Shown: one piece after another, positions 13,071 through 25,608 of the stretch
Position numbering within the stretch: position 1 is the stretch's first letter
Layout of the letters: each line of letters starts with the position of its first letter
Source of the DNA: Engraulis encrasicolus
Lineage: Eukaryota > Chordata > Actinopteri > Clupeiformes > Engraulidae
Reading direction: 5' to 3'
Assembly (NCBI RefSeq): GCF_034702125.1
Contig: NC_085878.1
Location: forward strand, 15,772,240 to 15,836,239
Length of the DNA: 64,000 bases
The notes under the pieces: generated by a model
The model's database searches: none
What the model was told of the DNA's origin: nothing
Seen by the model: the letters and a program-made list of their open reading frames with translations, nothing else
Program-made: the position numbers and the translations under genes

Positions 13071-13093
<23 letters not shown>
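13069..13093 (+). repeat. Poly-T tract
   Basis: A run of about 25 T. It could be the reverse complement of a retroposon poly-A tail, but no retroposon body or flanking duplication is evident. Confidence 0.85.
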
Positions 13094-13101
<8 letters not shown>

Positions 13102-13530
13102 CACTGTGCTATATTCCTGGACTTTGAAAGATTGAAGCCATACTGCAAGTATTATCACACACTACAATACGCACTCCAAACCAGACCAAGTCCAGGCTAT
13201 TTTATCTGTCTTTGTAAGATGCTGCTAACTGTTGGTTTTGGCTGCACATTGCTGTATAATGATCTGTTTTCGTGTTATCCCCCTTGGCGTGAGATAAGGT
13301 GTCTGGCTAGGCATGGACAGAAGGGGGGGGCGCTGCCTGAGACGGGAGAAATATCCTCGGTGTTTCTGAGCTGATTATCTGGGCTTCCTCTCCTGGCCCA
13401 GACCCTCCACTGGAGCACTCGTGGGTGACCTTGACAAGAATGTGGATTATTATTGTAATAGATACCGTTGTTGTGGTGAAGGCAAGAGGTGGCGTTGATG
13501 GGGGGGCAATGCAGAGGTTGAGATGGAGAT

Positions 13531-13576
13531 GGAGGAGGAGGAGGAGGAGGAGGAGGAGGAGGAGGAGGAGGAGGAG
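13531..13576 (+). repeat. (GGA)n trinucleotide repeat
   Basis: About 15 copies of GGA/GAG. The reading frames across it (Glu or Arg runs forward, Ser or Leu runs reverse) have no coding support. Confidence 0.95.
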
Positions 13577-16500
13577 GGAGTGGATCTGGTATTCCCCCCC
13601 ATGCCCCGCTCCACCTCCCTCCTCCCTTCCAACAGAAAGAGCTTTGTTCCGGTGTGTCAAAGAGAGAATGGCCGCCCTACGCTAACCCCACCCTTGCTCT
13701 GTGTGGTGTACGGTGTCATACTGTGGCGTCAACCTCTTTCTCACCTGGATTTCCTCTGGCCTGTCATCACCTTGTGCGTGCCAACCACCGTCCCAGAAAA
13801 AAAAAGTCTGTGAAATAGCGAATAGTTTGGCCCGGTGGATCCTTTCTTTTAAAAGCAGATGAAAACTGCCATCCATCTGGCAGGCAGACTGCATCAGTAT
13901 GGTGAAGGATTATGACTGTCTTCCCGTTCCCGCCAACCTATGTGACAGACAGCAGACACAAACTTGTTGTCATTTCATGCCTGACTGGCAGTATCGTGCC
14001 CCGGGGGCTTCATTGAGGAATCCTGTTGACATTTTTATTGTTTTGAATATTTCAATCTAAATGAAGTATTGGTGTAATGTCCACTAGCAACAGGAAAGAA
14101 AAGAATCACCTCAGAGGTGATCAGAGTGCCATGACTGTTGTATCTCACATCATCTTTGTTTAATCCAGTCTACTCATCATTTTGCACGCCCCAATAGGTT
14201 TAGTAATGTGGATTTTATGTCAGAGACCGTTTGCTTAGACATTACAAGGAGAGGGATAGTCCATATGGGAGCCATCATACCTCTGCAGTGCTGTCAGAAC
14301 CGGATGCTTTGCAGAGCTGTCACCTCTGCTCTCTCCGCTCCGCATGAAGCGTCTTGTTGTGGCACACAAGTTTTCTCTTGTGTGCTGATCAACTGAGGTT
14401 TTTCTCAGCGCTCGCAGTACATTCAACAGCCCGAGCTTGAGTGAGGTTTTTCCGTAGGATTTGATTAAGTTGATTATGCTGGGATTGTTTTGTTGAAAAC
14501 CTCAGGCAGAGCCCGTCTGTTGAGTTGTGGTTCGCTGGCTGCGGCGTTCCCTGGGACTAAACTTTCGAGTCCCTCTCAACTCCCTGTCAGTTGGTAAACA
14601 CCCTTGGGCATGAGCCCAAGAAAGCCAGCTGCACTAGGCTTAGATGGTGGAGAGAGGGTGTGGGGAATCTGGAGGGATAGTGCTTCGACATGGAAAAGAG
14701 TGTTGGCTGTCTGTCGGTCAGCCAAAAGCGTAGAGATCGTTACGCTGTCCCCAAGGCCTGTGTTTATTGTTGATGCCATTCTCTCAGTTCTCCTGCTGCT
14801 ATTTCACTTGGCAACTCGTTGTAAACAGCATGACTGCACAAGGGTTCAATTCTTCATATGTCCAAGTCAAATTTTTTGCCTGCGTCTGCCAACATGCAGG
14901 CCATGTCAATCCATTATGTGTCTGTCTATACATCATAGGCTATAGTTTGTAATTTGGCATTTGTGAAGTAGGCTACTTGCAGCATGTGCTCTGGGTGCTA
15001 GCATTTTTTTGAAGACAAGGCAAGCAAGATAAATGGCATGCCCCCACCCTGGCAAGGCAGAAAGGCGGATAAATCTAAAATGGCACACACACAGACTTGT
15101 ACAACGCTGTCTGTTGAAGGTGGTCATATCAAAACACGTTTAATTGAATCTGGTGTCGGGCAACCACAGTCGTTCACATCAGCTCTTTATTTCTGTTCAG
15201 TAGAGCAGAGATATTTCTTTGGCTGTTTACGATAGTGACATTAGCAAGGACCTAACAGATGAACCGCAATTATGCATGCAAATTACATGGGCTGCACACT
15301 CCACAGCCCATGTAAACCCAAGTTGTTGTAACCAGTCTGAAAAGAATCATCACAGGCCATGCCTTTAAAGATTAATCCATCATAGGCTTTGTAATCATTT
15401 GAAATCCCTGTTCTTTTGAGTCATTTGGTGGAAGAAAATAAATCATTATTATTGAGGAGCTCATTTCAGGTTTCCTTGGCAACGATCGAGTGAGCGTGAT
15501 CAATTTAGAATACTGGTGACCTCGTGGCATGTTTGTTTCCCATAGCTAATGAGTTAACATGCAGAGACACTCACCTCCCTTTAAATGTATCTGGCACCAC
15601 AGTGTTAGGGCTGAGTGAAATAAGACAAATTGGCAGTCATAAATCATGTTTTTATTGCAGTTTATGTCTCGTTACTACGCAGCTTATTTTTCATTCATTG
15701 AGAAATATAGTAGTATCCAGTCACTGTTATTGTCCTCCACTGTGACATGGTCAAATGGAATCCTTTAAGTCATTTACAGTGGTGTCCAACAACTTGCAGA
15801 GTGTATTTTTGTCATCCATTAACAGTGTTGCGGCTGTGTGTATAATTGACCTGTAATCTTGTGGAACGGTATGATTCTGCTGCTGCCTTTTCCCCCCATA
15901 GTGCTCTGCTGATTAGCCTACAGATCATTGCATCCTGCTCTGGCTGTTTATTCTGAGTCAGAGAGACACTCATCCCAATCAATTAACCTCAACCCCTAAA
16001 AAAAGCAAGCAGACTGATGGCGGAGTAGTGGATATGATATCTTGCGAGACTAAATCAGTCTCAAATGGATATCGCATTGCACCATCAAAGCGGTTTTATC
16101 GGCTCTCATGAGGGAGCAGACTGTGATACGAGCAGAGGAGGATGTGTAGGTTGCTGCACAGTGCAATGCTACCCGTTAGGAATACTTGAATAAATAAGGT
16201 CTCATCTGTTGGCCATTCTTCGCCGTTAATCTTCCTTTGTTTATCGCAATTAGCCAACATTTGTTCATCTGTGGTGCAGTGAAAGGATGCGTAATGGCTT
16301 ACTTAAAATGAATTACAATAAGCTGTCAGTGCAGGAGCTCAGGCATGTTCAGCTCGTGTTTTTGTTTTTGCTAGCTGAAGAAAAGGCCAGATAAGGCTAG
16401 ACTAACCATGTCTGACATCTATGTTGTGTTGTAAGACACTGAGCAGAAAAGCAGGAGAGTCAAATGTTATTTCATAGATGTGATTGTGGTATGTTTTTAT

Positions 16501-19500
16501 TTGATCTGGCTTTTATTTTCTGTTTGACCAATTTTCTAGGGTGTTGAAATGCGGATTGAAAGATCCTCAGAAGTTCAACGTGGTTCTTTTTTCTTTTTCT
16601 TTATTTTTATTTGATTATTTGGGTAAAGTGTCCTTTTTTCCACCAGCACAATACTGGTTCACAAGCAAGATGCTTACCAGAGAATTTATGCTGTTTGATT
16701 GCATTTCCTAAATAATGTTAATTTGAAACAGCCCAACTACCATCTGCCCATGTTGCCGATTTGGAGAATCTAGCCTTCTCTCTCTTTTTTTGTCTTTTTA
16801 ATTGCCGAGTTCTGCATAGTTATTGAAATCTCAGCCAAACAGCCGTGTGTTGTGCAGTCCTCCACTCTCCTCAGTGCAGGTTATTTTGCTGCTCGTTGAC
16901 ACAAAATGCCTCGCAGACTCGCCATCTTAGCAGAGCGTTTTTAATTGGTCCACTCAGTCAGACTCTATTTGCCCGGCTGTCTCCGAGTTGCTTTCCTCAG
17001 TGTTAATGTGTACACACTCAGGAATGGCGCCCACAGGAGACTCATATTTTTTTCCACTCTAGTGTCACACCACGCACTTCGAAGAATTAGTAGTTGTCTG
17101 TCAGTCCCAGAGGCCATGCTTTGCTTCAAGGGGAAGCTGCTTGCACGTTACAGATTTCTGTTCAGCCCTCGAAATGCTCAGTGGTATGTTTCGAAAGAGT
17201 TCAAAAGAGGAGCAGATGTTGACGCGGCGGAACGCTGCGTAATCCGGCCATAATCCTAATTCAGATCAGGAGTAGCATATCCTAATCTCCCTTGCTAATA
17301 ATCAAGTTAAGGTGTTGGGTAAGCCTCAAGGGTCTGATGAGAAGAAGGGTCTGTACTGTAGTGTTGAAGACGAGTAAAGACCAAGAAAAAGTGAGGTGAA
17401 ACATCATAAACACAATGGTCTTTTCTGTTTGTTTTATGTCTGCCCACAAAGCCCATTGATTTCCCCTTTTCTCCACTGCATAGCGAGGCGAAACTAAGTA
17501 GCAGTCTCGGCCAGTGTGGCTCTTTTTAAGGAATCTGACTGGGAATGAGGTTGCGTGACACTGTGGAAAACCTCTAAAACATTGTGGTCTGCGCAATATT
17601 TAGCCAGGCAGACGGCGCTCTTGAGAAAAAGGAAATCAGACAAGGGATGGGGGGGGGAGAAGGCTGTGGAATCCATTGCTGGGTTTTAAAGACATGTGGG
17701 CTTGAGTTAACTCTGTCAGTTTGTTTGTTTCCCTGCATGTGGATTTAAGTGTTGTGGAGCATGATGTTTGCAAGCGTTTTATTGTCTCTGGCAGCGTTTG
17801 CATACTGTGGGGGATGGGGGAAAAGGGCTGATCCAGGGAGGCTGCCTCCAGGCTACACTAAAGCGAACATGAAAATACATACACAGCCACACCATTGCTT
17901 CTCTGTTTGAGAGCTGATATGGGAGCCGCCGTGCGCTTTTGTGGGTCCAATGCTAATCGCGTTTCATTTCCTTGTGCAAGCACGGTAGTTAGATTTCGGT
18001 AGCCATCACGTCTGTGTGTGTTATTGAACCTTTGCTGCTGAAAATGGATTGTATTACCATATCAACACGGTTGTCCTCGTGCTCAGCCTAATTCTTATTC
18101 ATTCAGTGTGGCACAGCCTTACATTAAAGTGCATTTTAGCCTTTCTGTTCCACAAAAAAACCTTGGCTATCTTAATTGCTCAACCGTATATGCTAAATAG
18201 TCCTGCCTTAATTAAAATTCAGCAGGCTAGTCCATGTGGTCTGTTACGGTGGCTCTCACCATCCCTGTAAATCACCATAATCTGCACACGTGTGGCGTTT
18301 CTATTCATTTTTCCAAGCTGTAGTGTCGACTGTGTTTTGTGTTAACAGAACAAGGCTACTCTAAAGATTTGAGTTTGAATTTACCTAATTCAGTTTTGTG
18401 AATCCGTAGGTGCCAGAGTAGCCTTACACATAGTAGTCTTACGTAACAAACAAAATACCTATTACAAGCATTCATCACCAGCTAGAATTTTTCAATATAC
18501 CAAAGGGCAACACTGGGTTTTTTTCATCATGTGAACTGGCAGGGAATGCACAGTTTACCCCCTGGCAAAATGGTCTTCCCAATCACACACATGGGCTTTA
18601 GTTGGATGTTAATCTGGAAGAGTATTAAACCTAGTTGTTCTACAGACACACAGAAGGCCTGTCTGCAGATACTAGAGAGGCGCAGAGTTTGTATCCTTGT
18701 GAAACGGGATAAATCCCTGCGAGGCTGAATCACAATTAGTTACACCCTGTTGCTCTGCTATAGCCGTGTCACGGAGGGGGTTTTGGCACATGAAGCTTTG
18801 TCAGCTTCGCCTACTTTGTCAGCAAAGGGCCGTCTTTCTTTTTGAGACTTCCCCGAAGTAATTTACCTTAAGGAGATCAAGTCCCAAGCAGCTAAACCCA
18901 TCAGATTACCCCGCAGTGTTGGAGACAGATGAGGAAATGATTTTTACAACCACGTTTTTTGATGCAGTGCATCAAGCACAGAGGCGAGAATGAGCCGGGT
19001 CCACCCACTTACTGGAGATACGCTTCAGTTGCTACACAGCAGGGGGTGTAAACAAGGTGCTCAGGAGAGAGGAGAATGAAGTTATGGCCCACAGTTGTGT
19101 GCATTTATTTGTGCAGAGTTTCAAGCCGAGGAGATTGCTTGTTAAATGGAGCTCTTCCAGGAGTGTAACTCTTGCTACTGCAAACGTCTTTACCCATTAG
19201 GCACAGAAATCAGATAAAACATTTAAATGTGCTTTTATTGTCAGTATCGTCTTCTCACTGTCCTCCGTAATCGTGTCGTGAAGTCTAACATTGATTCATC
19301 TGAGCCATCACGACGCTCCTAAAAAAAAACTAAAACGTCAGACACATCCAACTAAAAGCCACACGCTGTTGTTAGTCCCCAGCAAGTTCTCATGGAATGG
19401 GGTTTTGACTTGCAGACACATGTGGAGCTAGGACATAGTCACCACAGGGGTTGAAGGGGGTTTGGGGTGCAGCGCATGGGGTGTTGGGTAGTGGGTCGGA

Positions 19501-19807
19501 GCTAGAGGCTGTGGAGGGTGGAGGTTGTGAATGAGTGAAACTGAATCTGGTTATTGTCTCTGCTGTTTCAGCGTTGGAATGCTGCGGCATAATGTAGCTC
19601 GCAGGTTTTTCCTCTGGTTTGATCCCCCCCCCTCTCTCACAGGATCGAATTTTATACAGGCTTGTGTCGCTCGCCCTGGTTGCTCGCTCGCAGAGAGCAG
19701 AGAGAGTGCTGGGGGGAAAATGCAGGGAGGCAGGTTGGTGCCATATGTGAAATCCATTTCATTTAGTGCTTCCTGGTTGATCCCACCCCCCTCAACACTC
19801 ACGCGCA

Positions 19808-19908
<101 letters not shown>

Positions 19909-20949
19909 GCAACCCCCAGCCCACCCCCTACACTACAACCTCCCCCCTTCAGCCATCTCATCTGGCTCATTAGGCTCACAATATGTCACGGTGCAGAATG
20001 ACTCATAGCTCCAGCGCAGGGATTCAGTATAGCTGAGTGCGAGGGCTGTTTAATACCGTCTTCCATTTCCCAGCCAGCCAGGATATGGATGCTCTTTGCC
20101 TCTTTCATGTCGCTACACTGTGCCACCCTGCAGAGCTTTGTCAATATCCTTTTCAAGGCGCTTGACGCTAAGATTTACGAGACAAACCTAAGCCCTCTTT
20201 AAAAAAAAAAAGAAAAAGCATAAGGAAACATAAAAGCTTATAGGTTTTCCATATTGCTAGCAGTAAAGATACAGTCGGATCATTTGCATGTAGGGCTAGT
20301 AGGGCTGGGTCCAGACTCAGAGCAGAGAATCAGAGCGGAATAAGAATCTGAGCAAATCACTTGCCCTTGTTTTTCAGCATGGAGCAGATTTTGAAACGCT
20401 GCCAAAGGTTGGCATTGTGCAGAGAGATTCAGTTGATTGTCCAGCACTAAGCTTGTGTTTGACCAGACTGGGTTCCCAAGAGGATTTAGTCAGCGTTGCA
20501 AGAGTGCAAAGCTCTCTCAGCCCATTTTCTGGTGAAGATGTTAGCTCTCTCTCAAATCAGACTGTGCAGCAGCACTTTGCCCTTTTTAGTGCCGAGCACA
20601 CGGTCTGAGATGATTTACACTCTGCAAGTCATGGGTCTTTTAAAACACGCCCCTGTTTTGATGGAAGGATTTCATTTTCTTTTTGCTTTTTGCCCCTTGG
20701 AAAAATGTCTTCCCTGACCATTTATTTTGCCAAAACTAGCCAGCTGATATTTATTTTGATTAATGAGAATGCTAAAGTGCCAGCGTTAGATATTTTATTT
20801 TAGGCTAGTCTGTGGTGTTCCCAAATTCACTAGGGTAAGTGAAATGGGGTGAAATTTAGGATGAAAAATGAACCTCTTAAATTTCAAATGTTGAAGCCAG
20901 CTGCACGAATGAATCGTAAATGACTGGATTGCCATGCAGTTCACTCCGC

Positions 20950-21360
20950 CACTCCTTCTTCCACCGATTCACTCGTTTGCTGATCCACCCCACACAAAAA
21001 AATCATGTGCCGTTGTTTACGCCTGTAGAAGCATCGCACAGCAGCCCTTCATTTTAAATACTCCTTATCTCCCATTTTGATTTGCATTGCTGATCATATC
21101 TGCGCAGCACGCCACATTGTCATGTGAGCGCCGCGAGTACTTCAAGGCTTTCTTGGGGTAATACACTTGTAATTCATGACTCATCCATGCACACTGTCTG
21201 ATTAAATTGTCAGGCTCCTTCACCACAAGTAATTATTCATGAATCACGCAGCCCCTTCTGCTGATGGCATAATAAAAGCTGTTATTGAAATTGAATACCT
21301 CGGGGATCTTAACCTTTAAAGATCTTTATTTTTAATTGGCCAAATAAACACGTCTAACGT
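20950..21360. promoter_or_regulatory. Candidate conserved non-coding element
   Basis: This stretch is complex and free of simple repeats. It contains closely packed sites of kinds common in developmental enhancers: TGACTCAT (AP-1-like), AATTATTCATGAAT, TTTAATTGGCC and ATTTGCAT (octamer-like). It lies about 1.1 kb upstream of a coding exon. No reading frame or splice evidence fits an exon. Conservation cannot be tested here. Confidence 0.3.
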
Positions 21361-21700
21361 TTTTTTCTTGTCTTTCTCATGCTCAAAAGTAAGGCTTTCA
21401 AATATCAGATGCTTGTTACTTTTTCTTTTCCTCATTACAGTGTTATTTTGTCAAGACATGCACACGTATATGCTTACTCCCTCTATCAGGGTTGTCCCTT
21501 ATCGGCTTACTTCAGTGAGCGGCGCAGCACTTTTCTGCCCAATTTAATTAGCGAGCTCTCATTTTGTGCCTCTCCCAGCCCCGTGAATTCATGCATTTTA
21601 AGTTGGCGGCAGCGACAAATAATGAGCACCGAGTTTGGTGTCTGCTGCATGCTGTGCCGTTAAAATCAGGAGAGGAAAGAGGGAGTGAAAAAGGGAAGCC

Positions 21701-21733
<33 letters not shown>

Positions 21734-21741
21734 TGTGTGTT
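21701..21741 (+). repeat. (GT)n with central GCGCGCG
   Basis: Alternating GT on both sides of GCGCGCG gives about 40 bp of uninterrupted purine-pyrimidine alternation. Confidence 0.85.
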
Positions 21742-22312
21742 TGGAGTATCTTTCCACACACACATGGCCACACAGTGCAGGTGGATTCAATTACAAGAGG
21801 CCGCGCAGGCAGTCTGTTCCAGCACTCTCCTTCACCACAGCCAAGCCCCTTAATTGAATGAATTAGTGAGTGATCACACCATGACATGATGCGGTGTCAG
21901 AGATCGTACTGTGTGGCAAGTAAGGAGCCTCCCCGGCCGTACCTCTTCTCCTCTTAGCCCTGATCTGGACCTCAAAGGCATTCCACCTCCTACTCCCTCT
22001 CTCTTTCTCTCTCTCCTCCTTTTCTTTTTTTGTTTTTATCAGATCCGGCAGGGGCCATAGAGGAATAAGGGAGGCCCTGACCCCTCAGTCAATGGAGGCC
22101 CTCCAGAGCAATCCCCTGTGCTGCCCTAACTGAGGGCAGCTCGAGTCGCGGCTGTCTCTCCCCCTGGCTGGGGTTGTCAGTCAAGCAGTGTCTGTTGCTG
22201 CTCTCACCCCCCCCCCCATATGTCAGGGTTTCCTCCCCTGCACAACTATCTCCAGATCTCAGTTTATGTGCAGTGCGTTTTTTTTCAACTGTGTGTGTGA
22301 CCTGTATTTACC

Positions 22313-22380
22313 CTTTCTCTCTCTCTCCCTCTCTTCTCTCTCTCTCTCTCCCTCTCTTCTCTCTCTCTCTCTCTCTCCCT

Positions 22381-22441
<61 letters not shown>
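22313..22441 (+). repeat. (TC)n tract directly upstream of the znf609 3' splice site
   Basis: About 130 bp of TC with TCCC interruptions in its first half ends 11 bp before the CCGCAG acceptor at 22451-22456. By position it provides the polypyrimidine tract of this splice site. Confidence 0.95.
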
Positions 22442-22444
<3 letters not shown>

Positions 22445-22456
22445 CCGTGTCCGCAG

Positions 22457-22685
22457 ATGGACTCTCCGGTCTCCACGCCGGCCCCTCCCCCGCTCCACCT
22501 CCTGGCGCCGGTGGGCACGGCCACGGACATCGCCTCACCCTGCGAGCAGATCATGGTGCGCACGCGCTCGGTGGCCGTCAACACGGCCGAGGTGGCCCTG
22601 GCCACCGAGCCCGAGTGCCTGGGCCCCTGCGAGCCGGGAACCAGCGTCAACCTGGAGGGTATCGTCTGGCAGGAGACCGAGGACG
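22457..22685 (+). CDS. znf609: znf609 coding exon (first in window), N-terminal conserved block
   Basis: This exon encodes 76 residues plus one base (phase 1 exit at GTGAGT, 22686). The acceptor CCGCAG ends at 22456. It begins with an ATG codon, MDSPVSTP, and contains ATEPECLGPCEPGTS and VNLEGIVWQETEDG, which I recognise as the conserved ZNF609/ZNF608 block. The MDSPVSTPA start favours ZNF609. In mammals the matching exon follows the large first coding exon, which is not in this window. ZNF609 is a nuclear regulator reported to associate with NIPBL/cohesin and Integrator. Base composition is much more GC-rich than the flanking introns. Assignment to the gene is strong; the choice between teleost a and b copies cannot be made here. 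Confidence 0.92.
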
Positions 22686-24976
22686 GTGAGTCACTGTCAT
22701 CATCACCTTTTAAAGGGTGTGGGTTTGTGAACATTCTATAAAAGAATGTGTTGTACAACAATGCAGGATTCTACAATTCCACATTGTATTCAATGGCGCT
22801 CAACGTTCTGTAGAACTTTCATTTTCCAAACATTCTGTATATATCTTGATGATGTTGCCGATGCTACTGTTGTTGCTGCAGGTCCACGAGGGTTATTTAC
22901 TTGCTCTCTCATTTGGTTTGTGTTGTTTTTTGGTTGTAATTGATGTTGATTAGCCATATTATGGTGAGAGCATGTGGCCTTTTGATTGCCTCTAAAAAAC
23001 TAGCTAACCCCCATTTTGCTGTTAATGGCGCACATGCTCCTCGGTGGCCTACTTAATGCATTTGTCAGAGCGATTATGCTGGGGAGGAAACCAAAAACAA
23101 GAACTGGGCTTTATTCACCATCACACAGTACAGCATTTTCACATGCTTTTGGTCCCCTAGGGTCACAGCCAACCCAAATTGTTTTCTTGTCTGTGTGGTT
23201 TGACCTAGCATTTCTGAATGGGTTATTTTAGTACAACCCTGTTTATAGAATGCAATGTCTTTTTTTTCCCTTTTTTTAAAAAAAGGGGGGGGGGAGCCTA
23301 AAGGTAATTAGAATAAACAGTCAGGCAATGATTGAGCACTACAAAGTGACCGTGCCAAGAAACACAAGAGCACGTTAGCACTTGTTGGCAGCCAGGGAAG
23401 TCCAGCAGCTTATCTGCGGTGTCCTGGTTGCTCTCTAAAAAGGCAGCTCATAAAGCCAGCCAGGAGAGGAGAGAAGAGAAAAGAGGAGAAGAGGCGAAGG
23501 GACAGGGAGTGCAGGGGGGATTGGGTGCAGGGAGGGCTGTTGCTGAGGGAGAGAGTGGGTAGGCAAGCTTCATCAGCATTCCAAACACTCTGCCTGTCTG
23601 AATGTTCTTCTTCTCTTTCACTCACCCCTCCCTCCCGCGCTCTTGCTCTCTCGTTCACCCTCGCTTTCCATCTCCCTCTCGCTCTCTCTAATTCTGCCTT
23701 CCTATCCCTCTCCCCCTCCCCCTCTCTGTCACCCTCTCTCTCTCCTGCTGTGGGCACAGTGTGTCTGACTCACCCAGGGCTTGTCGGTGTAGCCGGTGCT
23801 GGATATGTTTGTGTGAGCACATGCATGCAGCCAGCCAGCTGCACTTATTCTGTCTCTGGCATGCCTGGGTGGATTGGTAGGGGGTTGAGAGTTGAGGGTG
23901 GGGGGTGGTGGCGGGGAGGTGCGGTGGAAACAACACGGGGTGGGGAGCGATAGAGACAACAGGGCTCTGTGTGTGTATGTGCAGGGTGGAGGAGGTGGAT
24001 ACTGGTTGGCCCCTCCAGCTACGTCGAGTGCAAGACCTGTTTCATTCTCACAAAATGGTTGAGAGTGGAGGAGCCAGAGCTGTGTCATCTTACCTCTCGG
24101 TTTCACTCTGATATTTAATCTGGTTCTTCAGCACAATTTCCTTCTTTACTGCGCACTCTCTCTCTTTTTTTCAACACTGTCACCCGAGCAAAGCTGTTAA
24201 TCGGCTGTTGGTTTTTATTTTATTTATTTTTTTTTTGGGGTGGGGGGGGGTAGCTTCACCTCAGCAACAAATTAAAAAACGCAGGGTTGTGTGTTTGGAA
24301 AATGATTTGGTGTTATGGAGGTCAGGGTTTTAGTCTAATGTTGCATTTAATTGCCGTGCGAGCGAGGGAGGTGCTAGCTTGCGGAGCACCGCTGAGGTAT
24401 AATGTTGTCCAGTGATACACGCTGCGATGCGAGCAGACAGCCCCTCTAATGACTGCCCATAAGTTACGGCACGGCTGATCGTGGCAGTGAATCAATGGTG
24501 TCGCCCGGGTGTAACCATTTAGAATTGAAAATTGGAACCATTTCTCATGTCTGTGGCGAGAGATCAAATCGTATTTTTTTTTGGTGGGGGTTGAGGGACG
24601 GGACAGGACGGGACTGCAGAAATTTTGGACCGTCATCATGTTTTGACAGTTCGGCTCGCAGGGCCCTTCAGATAAAACACTGGCAGCACAACAGAGGCTG
24701 GTGGAAACTGTGAAAGCAAAACACAGAAAAGAGACATTAGAAATGAGATCAACATGCTGGCTCGTATCTACTGCCTTTGTTTCAGCGCGAGCAGGAACAA
24801 TGCAGAGGAGAAAAAAAAACTCAACGAAATGAATTCATAGCGACTGTAGTGCCGCCGATGATCATAATGCATGTGATTAAAAACCAAATGATGCAATGAG
24901 AGAAAAAAAAAACATGAAGAATAATTTAAATAAAAACGCTGTATAGCTCTATTAGGAGCCCGGTTAGAAAACATTA

Positions 24977-25117
<141 letters not shown>

Positions 25118-25562
25118 GCTATGAGGCTAATGCAGCTCAGCTGCTGCATTTAATTGGTATGCAGGGGGAGGTATCGGTACTACAGAATAGGCAAGCGCTT
25201 CAGGTTATCTCAACAGAACAAAAACAATCCCACCATGTTGCCTTATACAGTATATAATTTAGTGTTATACGTGTGTGCGGGAAAATGAGGGCAGTATTGT
25301 GCAGCCTTTTTGTTGCGTTGCTAACAATGGCTTGAGCTCTCCATAGGCTAGGTGCTGGGCTAACCAGGGAGCTTCTGTTGCGTTGGTGCTCACAGCATCC
25401 GCCAATTGCAGCTCGTTTGAAGTCTGTGTTTCTCTCCACTCCAACAGCAGACAGATTGGTATCTTAGTGGCACACTCATGTGGGTGGAAAAGCAGAGCAC
25501 ACAGACGTGTCCTTTGGCAGAGACTGTATGCATCTTTCAGATAAAAGTGGCTTTGAGATGTG

Positions 25563-25565
<3 letters not shown>

Positions 25566-25606
<41 letters not shown>
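25566..25606 (+). repeat. (CT)n microsatellite
   Basis: A short CT run after TGTCTCTG units. Confidence 0.9.

Positions 25607-25608
<2 letters not shown>

Noticed and set aside
13069..13093. Poly-T tract as the tail of a reverse-oriented SINE
   Set aside because: No promoter boxes or body of a SINE and no flanking target duplications seen.
22174..22730. Other-frame open reading frames overlapping the TC tract and the first znf609 exon
   Set aside because: They cross the splice acceptor and are out of frame with the conserved ZNF609 peptide.
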